Below, in pieces: positions 56,716 through 64,000 of a stretch of DNA of 64,000 nt. The notes beneath the pieces were generated by a model, which was given only the letters and a program-made list of their open reading frames with translations, ran no database searches and had not been told where the DNA came from. This DNA comes from Hordeum vulgare subsp. vulgare. Its lineage: Eukaryota; Streptophyta; Magnoliopsida; Poales; Poaceae. Made by a program: the position numbers and the translations under genes. The first letter of the stretch is position 1. Each line of letters opens with the position of its first letter. The DNA is taken from assembly GCF_904849725.1 (NCBI RefSeq), contig NC_058518.1, forward strand, positions 393,811,581 to 393,875,580. The letters run 5' to 3'.

Positions 56716-57556
56716 TGAATGGCATCATGGCCTTGTTGAATGGCATGATGGCCTGAAGAAACTTACACCTTATCCAATTGTGATATGTATCCTTACTCCC
56801 ATGATTTTGAAGAGCGACTTCAAGACTTGTCACTCTCTGGTAAAGATCATGAGAGTCCTCATCTGCAATCATCACAAACTCATCAGCCTCATCAAGAACC
56901 ACCTCAAAGTTTGACTGTTGAATACTCGAGATTCCCTTATACATGGAGGCAATGTGTTCCCAACAATCCTTTGGGACGCAGGTGAGCAAGATCTTCAATA
57001 GGGGACAACAGACTGAAGAATGAACAAGGCGGAGTGATTGAGTTTATTGTCGGCCACTTCTCTTGGGGTGAGGTTGCTTTGATCATGTGGGTAGTACCCT
57101 TACTCCACGATTCTCCAAAAGTTGTGTTGATATGTGATTCAAATGAGACTTGATACAAAAAGACAAATTATCAAAATCATTCTTCACAAGTTTAGGAGGA
57201 GGACTAAGGTTGATAATATGTGTTGGGTGGACTGGTCCTCCATAGACCACGGGAGGGGGAACCGAGGCAATGGTTTCTGTCCCATTCTTTCCTTGAGGAA
57301 ACTAATTCTTATCACTACTAGCCCTCTCCTTACTGGAGTTGGCATCCGACTCCGAGGTAGTGGGGTTGACCACTCGCAATGGATCGGTGGACAGTTTGAG
57401 AACATCAAGGAATTCTTTGAACGTGGATTTGACATCGGTCGCCATAGAAGATTTAAGTGAGGCGATTGCCTCATTTAAATCCTCGTTAGAGACCGTGTTC
57501 ACACTCATGACCTTGGGTAACTCCACACTCCTATGCTCATTGTCAACCATACTCAT
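56716..57556 (-). pseudogene. gag: Element D gag, N-terminal half
   Basis: ATG at 57556 (MSMVDNEHRSVELPKVMSV) begins it. Then NEDLNEAIASLKSSMATDVK, a serine-rich stretch, a stop near 57303, and in other frames PPPVVYGGPVHPTHIINLSP, LTCVPKDCWEHIASMYKGIS, FEVVLDEADEFVMIADEDSH, DLYQRVTSLEVALQNHGSKD, and FLQAIMPFNKAMM up to the element E junction. The Gag core pattern (YQRVTSL, K-F-QAIMPF) is that of SIRE-type Copia. The portion between this and the coiled-coil half is missing. Confidence 0.75.
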
Positions 57557-57582
57557 CGGGTGATAAAACCTTAAAAAAGAGA

Positions 57583-57598
57583 CATGGCTTAGATACCA
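57583..57598 (-). promoter_or_regulatory. Primer binding site of element D
   Basis: Minus strand TGGTATCTAAGCCATG, two bases from the LTR end; initiator tRNA-Met type with one change from TGGTATCAGAGC in the middle. Confidence 0.8.
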
Positions 57599-57600
57599 CT

Positions 57601-59111
57601 TGAAAGCATCGATGTGGTTAACTAGAGGGAGGGGTGAATAGGAAACTACCAATTTTAAGGTTTTATTTAATAAATTAGGTTTATCAACAAATAGGTTTTC
57701 TAGATATGCAACTAGGTGAACAACCTATATGATGCTAACAACGACAACAACAACAGCCAAGTAAAAACACAAAGTAAAGGTAGGAAGTAACCACAACTGG
57801 AACCGATGAAGACGAGGATGTGTTACAAAAGTTCCTTCCCTTTAAGGGGAAGTATGTCTCCATTAGAGTGTGTGAGGTCACACTGCTCTAGAAGATGCCA
57901 CTAGGGCCACCGTATTCTTCTCACACCCTCACACAATGCAGGCGTCGTGCCACTATTGGTGCCCTTCAAGACAGTGACTGAACCTTTACAAATAAGGTTG
58001 CAACAATCTCTACAACTTAATTGGAGGCTCCCAACCACACCACGAAGCTTCACCATAGTGGAATATTGCTTCAACGTGACCTTAACCTTCTAGGGTGCCA
58101 ATAACCCAAGAGTAACAAGATCTGCAAGGGATTAGTGAGGGAATAAAATTTATATTGGTTGAAGTGTAGATCAAGTACCTCTCAAGCAAACCTCGAAGAT
58201 CAACATGAAGTATTGGCTACGGAGAGAGATCGGATGATAATGGAGCTTGGAGCAACAGTGGAGCTTAGGGTTAGAAGAGGTAGCCTTCTTGGGGAAGAAG
58301 ACCCCTTTATATAGTGAGGGGACAAATCCAACCGTGATCCCCACTCAGCCCGCACATAAGCGGTACTACCGCTCCTGAGGGAGGTACTACCGCTGGGGCG
58401 CAAACAATGAGCCACACAGTTCAATGGCTCGAGGCCACAGGATGGTAGTGCTGCCGAAGCGGTACTATCGCCCGCTACTGCTGGGATTGTAGTGTAGCAA
58501 CCCACAAATACTAAGAAGAAGTTTGTGGGAAGTAGTTCCGTCGGAATGGTACTACCGCAAATATGAGGTAGTACCGCTTTTTACTGCCACTTAGGATCTG
58601 CTGAGGATTCCAGGACTAGGAAGATGGGTGTAAGTGTCTCGGTAGTAACCAAGACTACTATCACTGGAGAGAAGTACTACCGCGCTGAACTAGTGGCCAG
58701 AAACCGCCTAGTCCGACACGAAAATGTCCAGGAAGGTACTACCGTTGATAAGAGGTAGTACAGCCGCCCGGAGAGGTACTTCTTCTTGGTTCTTTTCGGA
58801 CCAGAATAAAGACAACGTTGTAGCTACAAAGGTGTGGGAAAGAAACAAGGGTGCAAAAGAATGCATATGGTTGATTCCACCCAAACCTTTTCGATGCGGA
58901 CCCCCTCTTAATAGTACAGTTTTCCTACAACTCAAATCCACCAAAAATGAAATGAACGAAAGAAACCGTCTTCCCTCTAATCCACCAAGGGGAAAGAATC
59001 CTATTGTGGCATATGATGAAATATATCAAAGGCTTAATTTACACGATTAGTCTGCAAATGCATTGTCATCAATCACCAAAACCACTAGGTTAAAATATGC
59101 CCTTAGACACA
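57601..59111 (-). repeat. 5' LTR of element D
   Basis: Reading leftward it starts near 59111 (TGTGTCTAAGGGCATATTTT; the first two bases are uncertain) and ends GATGCTTTCA at 57601. TATA box TATATAAAGG at 58313-58304. It includes an array of GGTACTACCGC motifs in both orientations (58350-58770), known from Maximus LTRs. A short frame at 58724-59050 is not taken as a gene. Confidence 0.82.
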
Positions 59112-59138
59112 TGCCAGGAGGTGGGAGACACGAGGTGT

Positions 59139-60142
59139 CACTACTAGAAAACAGGGCTTTGGTTTTTGCCAGATCAGAGCAACAGTCCCGGTCAACTTAT
59201 GAACCGGAACTAATGCTTGCATGAGTCCCGGTTCGAGCAGCCAGGATTCCAGTCGGGCCTCGACGGGCACGAGTCCCGGTTCGTCAGGGACCTTTAGTCC
59301 CGATTTCAGCCACGAAGTGGGACTAAAGGGTCTGACTCCTGGTGCAACCCCTTTAGTCTTGGCTGATGTCTAGAACTGGGACTAAACGTTAGTCTACAGT
59401 CCCAGTTCTAGACACCAGCTGGGACTAAAAGAATGCCTATATATATGCTCGTCCCTAGCCCGCTCACTCCTCTGTTTTTTGGCTGACCAGCGTGCTACTT
59501 TGTTCTCACCTCCTATGCATAGGAGGTGTCCGATGAAATGCCCGAGCCACATTTGAGCTTTCTCTCCTCTCCAAGCTCGACCTCCAAGCTCCATTTCCCT
59601 CAAGATTTGTCTAGGTTTGGCGGTGCACCAACTATCCAAGTGTTCTAAAAATGTTAGCAACTTCATCCTCATCTCTCACTACTAGTTTAGCTCATTTCAA
59701 ATGCACTAGAAGTAGTGTGGTTTGTGGATTTCAGTGGAGGAGTGTATGTGTGAGTATATTTGATTTAGATGTACAATTTGAGATCAAATTAACTTTTTAG
59801 TTTGCACATGTGTAGAGTGTCATCCATCCTCGTGCTCGTCGTCCTCACCCCTGTCGATCGCCCGTGCCGATCTCGTCATCGGCACCACTGTGGTGAGCCT
59901 CTTGTTCTTAGTTATTTTTTTAGAGAAAAAATTCTGACTTGTTTTAATTAGATGCTCCAAAGAGCTATATGTTGTTCTATGAGAACTATATGTATGAACT
60001 TTATGTATTTATTTTTTCAGTAATAACATTTGATCACTACTGTACTTTGGTTTTAATGTGATTATGAACTAGTATTATTTGGTCACTTCTCTATTCATGA
60101 TGTTCTGTGTTTTTTATATACTTAATTATATAATGCACGCAG
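59139..60142 (+). other. 5' terminal and upstream region of the CACTA element
   Basis: The terminal repeat, CCCGGTT-type subterminal repeats in both orientations (59180-59410) and a TATA-like TATATATATG near 59437. No gene seen; the transposase ATG at 60143 is preceded by ATGCACGCAG, acceptor-like. Confidence 0.7.
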
Positions 60143-62010
60143 ATGAACCGACAATGGATGTACGGTGACATACTCACATCTAACTACATTGACGGCCAAC
60201 ATAATTTTCTCGAAGTGGATTTGGCAAACAAGCAAAATGGTTTTATGTATTGACCATGTACTCTCTGTGAGAATATGAAGTATCACTCTTCCTCGAAAAC
60301 CCTTCACTTGCACCTTCTTGAGAAGGGTTTCATGCCACACTATAATGTTTGTACCAAGCAAGGAGAAAGAGGGGTTATGATGGAAGACAATGAAGAAGAA
60401 GAGGATGATGACAACTATCCAGATCCTATGTTCCCAGAATATGGTGATACTGCAACGGGGGAAGCTGAAGATCAAGAGGCACCACATGTGCCCATTGATG
60501 ATGATCTTCACTGGGTCATTGTTGATGCACAGAGAGAATGCGAAAGTGAAAGGAAGAAGTTGAAATTCGATCGCATGTTAGAGGATCACAAAAAAGGGTT
60601 GTACGCAAATTGCGAAGATGGAAACACAAAGCTCAGTACCACACTCGAATTGCTGCAATGGAAGGCAGAGAATGGTATATCTAAAAAGGAATTTCAGAAG
60701 CTACTGAAAATAATGAAGAACAAGCTTCCAAAGGATAACGAATTGTCTGACAATACATATGAAGAAAAGAAGTTTCTCTGCCCTATAGGATTAGAGGTGT
60801 AGAAGATACATGCATGCCCTAATGACTGCATCCTCTACCGCGGTGAGGAGTACGAGAATTTGAATGCATGCCTGTTATGCGGTGCATTGTGGTATAAGAT
60901 CATACAAGATGACCATGGTGATGTTGAGGGCCAGCGTCCCAGGAAGAGGGTTCCTGCCAAGGTGATGTGGTATGCTCCTATAATACCACGGTTGAAACGT
61001 TTGTTTAGAAACAAAGAGCATGCCAAGTTGTTGCGATGGCACAGAGAAGGCCGTAAGAAAGACGGGATGTTGAGAGTACCCACTGACGGGTCGCAGTGGA
61101 GAAAAATTGAGAGAAAGTGGCGGGACTTTGCAGATGACGTAAGGAATGTATGGTTTGATTTAAGTGCACATGGCATTAATCCTTTTGGGGGGGCATAGCA
61201 GCAATCATAGCACCTAGCCTGTAAGTGTATGCATCTATAACCTTCCTCCTTGGATGTGCATGAAGTGGAAATTCATTATGATGTCGGTGCTTATCCAAGT
61301 CCCTAAGCAACTCGGCAACGACATTGATGTGTACCTAAGGCCATTAGTTGAAGAACTTTTAAAGTTGTGGGATAAAAAAGTGTATGTGTGTGGGATGAGC
61401 ACAAACATCATGAATTTGACCTATGAGAATTGTTGTTTGTAACCATCAATGATTGGCCTACTCTTAGTAACCTTTCAGGACAGACAAACAAGGGATACCA
61501 TGCATGCACGCACTGTTTAGATGAGACTAAAAGAATATATTTGGACTGTGTACTTGGGACATCGTTGATTTCTTCCGAGCGGGCATCACTTAAGAAGCAT
61601 GTCCTCCTTACACGTGATGTTATATTTGATAGGATCAAGGCTTTACAAGTAATCTTTGGAAAGGGTCCGGGCGGACAAACTGTTCCGAATGACGCTGAGG
61701 GACACACACCCATGTGGAAGTAGAAATACATATATTTGAGACCTACCTTATTGGACAGACCTAGAGATCTGATCTGCAATCGACGTGATGCACGTGACGA
61801 AGAATGTTCGTGTGAACCTACTAGGCTTCTTGGGTGTGTATGGGAAAAAGATACACCTAAAGCATGGGAGGACCAGCAACATATGAACGAAAAAGACGGT
61901 CTGCATCCAAACAGTATCAAGGTCCTACCAGCTACGCTCTTACCAAAGCAGAGAAGGAAATATTTTTTGAATGTATGCACAGTATCAAGGCTCCGTCTCA
62001 CTTATCGTCG
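60143..62010 (+). pseudogene. CACTA transposase (TNP2/Transposase_21), decayed
   Basis: ATG at 60143 gives the transposase-associated N-domain: MNRQWMYGDILTSNYIDGQH, then FMY, a TGA where a Cys is expected, and PCTLCENMKYH. An acidic stretch (DNEEEEDDDNYPDPMFPEYG) and the TNP2 core follow: KFLCPIGLEV, TAG at 60800-60802, KIHACPNDCILYRGEEYENL, CLLCGALWYK, RVPAKVMWYAPIIPRLKRLF, HRE, DGSQWRKIERKWRDF. A shift in a G run (61187-61193) breaks it; VLIQVPKQLGNDIDVYLRPL and LSGQTNKGYHACTHCLDETK continue in other frames. It would bind the ends and excise the element. Confidence 0.88.
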
Positions 62011-62740
62011 AATATAAAGGGAATAATAAATATGGCACAAAAATTCCAGAACCTGAAGTCTCATGACTGCCATGTGATTATGACGCAACTGCATCCGGTT
62101 GCATTGAGGAGGCTTCTACCAGAAAATGTTCAATTAGCTATTGTGAAGCTATGTGCATTCCTGAATTCAATTTATCAGAAGGTAGTCGATCCAGAAAACC
62201 TACCAAGGTTACAGAATGATTTTGGCCCAATGTCTTGTCAGTTTCGAGTTGGTGTTCCCACCATCCTTCAATATTATGACGCACGTCCTAGCTCACCTAG
62301 TCGATGAGATTGCCATTCTGGGTCATGTATTTCTACACAATATGTTCCCCTTTGAGAGGTTCATGGGAGTCTTATAGAAATATGTCAGTAACTGTGCTAG
62401 GCCAGAAGGAAGCATCTCCAAGGGCCATGAAACATAGGAGGTCATTGGATTTTGTGTTGATTTTATTCCTCACATTAAGCCGATCGGTGTCCCTCAATCG
62501 CGACATGAGGGGAGATTGAGTGGAAAAGGCACGCTAGGACCAAACTCAATAATACGTAGGGACGGTCATTCTTGGGCGCAAGCACACTACACAGTTCTAA
62601 AGAATTCTACCTTGGTGACCCCGTATATCAATGAACACAAGAATATTCTACGCTCCAAACATCCAGAGCAGTCTGGCGAATGGATTACACGTGAACACAT
62701 CGGGACTTTCGGTGGTTGGTTGCAAACACATCTTTGACGC
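62011..62740 (+). pseudogene. CACTA transposase DUF4218 region
   Basis: IKGIINMAQKFQNLKSHDCH, MTQLHPVALRRLLPENVQLA, LCAFLNSIYQKVVDPENLPR (to 62300), then in another frame GKGTLGPNSIIRRDGHSWAQ, AHYTVLKNSTLVTPYINEHK, RSKHPEQSGEWITREHIGTF. This is the conserved plant CACTA module that follows the TNP2 core. Frameshifts near 62300 and 62515. Confidence 0.87.
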
Positions 62741-63346
62741 GTACTTGTTGGCCAGGGCACCATCTTTGACTATATTGACTTTCAAAGGGTACGAGATAAA
62801 TGGGAATACATTTTACAAGATCGCCCAAGATAAAAAGAGCACCAACCAAAACAGCGATGTCCGCTTTGATGCAGCAAACACTAATAGGCCAAAGGACACA
62901 TATTATGGTTACATAGAGGAGATATGGGAACTTGACTATGGAAAAAAATTGAAGGTCCCTTGTTTCGGTGCAAATGCGTCAATCTAAAAGGAGGCTGGGT
63001 AAAGGAAGACCCGTGGTACGGAATTACAACAGTGGATCTCAACAATCTTGGGTACACAAATGAACCATTCGTCCTAGCCAATGATGTGGCACGGGTTTTC
63101 TATGTGAAGGACATGTCTACCAAACCGAGAAAAAGAAAAGATAAGGAAGTGGATGCATCATATGATGAGCCAAAGCACAACATAGTTCTTTCAGGTAAAA
63201 GAAACATCGTGGGAGTGGAGGACAAGACAGACTTGTCACAAGATTATGAAAAGTTTCATGAAATTCCTCCCTCCAAAGTGAAGGCTGAACCAAGCATCTT
63301 GTTAAACAGTGAAGATTATCCATGGTTACGATGCAATAGGCAATAA
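62741..63346 (+). pseudogene. CACTA transposase DUF4216 region and C-terminus
   Basis: FKGYEINGNTFYKIAQDKKS, NQNSDVRFDAANTNRPKDTY, YGYIEEIWELDYGKK, then after a shift FRCKCVNLKGGWVKEDPWYG, TVDLNNLGYTNEPFVLANDV, RVFYVKDMSTKPRKRKDKEV. The protein ends near TAA 63344-63346. The WVKEDPWYG and EPFVLA stretches are the DUF4216 signature. Confidence 0.87.
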
Positions 63347-63369
63347 GATTACATGTCAAAAAATGAAAT

Positions 63370-64000
63370 AGGTGAGTTTTCATCTGAAACCTTGATACTT
63401 CGGAAGAGATTGTCCAATTTGTACACGAAGTGCATCCAGTTTTTGCCGTAACCCTTTCAACTTTTTAGCACATGCTATGTGTGTGAAATTATGATACCAT
63501 GCCATGCTCAACCTTTTCAGAGTTCATTTATAGTGTTTTTCAATTTCAGGATCATTTAGCTCCAAAAATGATTAAATGCATGAAAAATAGAAAATGAAGT
63601 CACAAAAGGGTTGAAAACTAATTATGTGGCTTTGAATGATGCATACTGAACACACAAAAAGTCTGGAGTAAAAAATATGTTAAAAATGAAATCCCTTTGT
63701 AATACATGAGTTTTTGTCCAAAACCCTAATACTTCGAAAGATATTGTCTAGTTTGTACACAAAGTGCATCCAGTATTTGCTGTAACCCTCTCAACTTTTT
63801 GGCACATGCTATGTGGGTGCAATTATGATACCATGCCAAGTTTCAAGCTTTTCAAATTTCATTTGTAGTGCTTTTCATTTTCAGGGTCATTCAGCTAAAA
63901 AAAATCATCGAATGCATGTAAAATAGAAAATGAAGTCAAAAGAGGGTTGAAAATTGATTGCTTGGCTTTGAATGGTGCATATTGAACGCACAAAAAGTTT
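63370..64000 (+). repeat. 334-bp tandem repeat in the CACTA element
   Basis: Two copies, the second cut by the window edge. ACTTCGG at 63397 aligns with ACTTCGA at 63731, period 334 bp. Shared phrases include AAGTGCATCCAGT, CACATGCTATGTG and ATGATACCATGCCA. Diverged by point changes and small indels. Confidence 0.85.

Larger units (their letters stand above)
41328..59111 (-). mobile_element. SIRE/Maximus-like Copia element D, broken by three insertions
   Basis: Reading leftward: 5' LTR (59111-57601), PBS, gag N-terminal half (57556-56716), then element E and a CACTA fragment, gag C-terminal half (45361-44255), protease, integrase, linker, RT (to 41328) where element C interrupts. The long coiled-coil Gag, the order integrase before RT, and RT phrases such as YRSLIGSLLYLCASRPDI mark the SIRE lineage, called Maximus in Triticeae. 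The middle of gag, RNase H and the 3' LTR are missing. Confidence 0.85.
59139..64000 (+). mobile_element. CACTA (En/Spm) element, left part, runs off the window
   Basis: Terminal repeat CACTACTAGAAAACAGGGC starts at 59139, preceded by TGT as probable target copy. Subterminal repeats of the CCCGGTT / TTTAGTCCC type lie at 59180-59410. Then a TNP2-type transposase remnant with DUF4218 and DUF4216 modules (60143-63346) and a 334-bp tandem repeat up to the window end. The right terminal repeat is outside the window. Confidence 0.92.

Noticed and set aside
58724..59050. 108-codon plus-strand frame
   Set aside because: Lies antisense inside the element D LTR, with no domain and no conserved composition.
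1..64000. CRISPR arrays, bacterial-type operons, tRNA or rRNA genes, organelle inserts
   Set aside because: None seen; tRNA-like matches are only the short retrotransposon primer sites.

Overview
The window is plant nuclear DNA from a Triticeae grass (wheat, barley, Aegilops or rye group). This rests on the repeat families, recognised by their sequence signatures: BARE1/WIS/Angela-type Copia LTRs starting TGTTGGAAATATGCCCTAGAGG, Athila-like gypsy LTRs starting TGATACGTCTCCAACGTATC, a SIRE/Maximus-like Copia element, a Tekay-type chromovirus and CACTA (En/Spm) transposons. I found no cellular protein gene, rRNA, tRNA gene or organelle insert. The whole 64 kb is a nest of transposable elements.

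Layout. (1) 1-12654, plus strand: a Tekay-type Ty3/gypsy element whose 5' LTR lies left of the window. Leader ORF, gag, protease, RT, RNase H, integrase, chromodomain-like tail and a 3.8 kb 3' LTR are all present but broken. It is split by two solo LTRs, a BARE/Angela type (186-1955) and an Athila type with a perfect CTCGG target duplication (5506-7028). (2) 12655-14542, minus: 3' part of Athila-like element A, into whose LTR the Tekay element inserted. (3) 14543-20605, plus: a truncated Angela/BARE Copia element (Copia-2). (4) 20606-36775, minus: Athila-like element B (Fatima-like), with gag, protease and an Athila-type extra ORF but no RT or integrase. It is split by a complete Angela/BARE element, Copia-3 (26800-35555). 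(5) 36776-41327, minus: short non-autonomous Athila-like element C (Sabrina/WHAM-like), inserted into (6) a SIRE/Maximus-like Copia element D on the minus strand (41328-59111). D is itself split by a CACTA fragment (45362-46346) and by (7) element E (46347-56715, plus), a two-LTR element without pol. (8) 59139-64000, plus: the left part of a CACTA element with a decayed TNP2-type transposase and a 334-bp tandem repeat.

The most interesting object is element E. It has 3.6 kb LTRs and a 3.2 kb interior, a Gag-like ORF with six zinc knuckles and only half of the usual Gag core, and a second ORF of about 150 residues. It has no protease, RT, RNase H or integrase. Its 3' end keeps the terminal coding signature of Tekay elements. 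Its second ORF aligns by eye with the leader ORF of the Tekay element at the left of the window. Both read as an alpha-beta-beta-beta-alpha domain, the order seen in double-stranded-RNA-binding domains. E therefore looks like a pol-less parasite of a chromovirus that kept a Gag and a possible RNA-binding protein. The function is inference.

All LTR ends, target duplications and reading-frame breaks were read by eye. Family names are assigned from remembered signatures and should be confirmed by a TREP or REXdb search.
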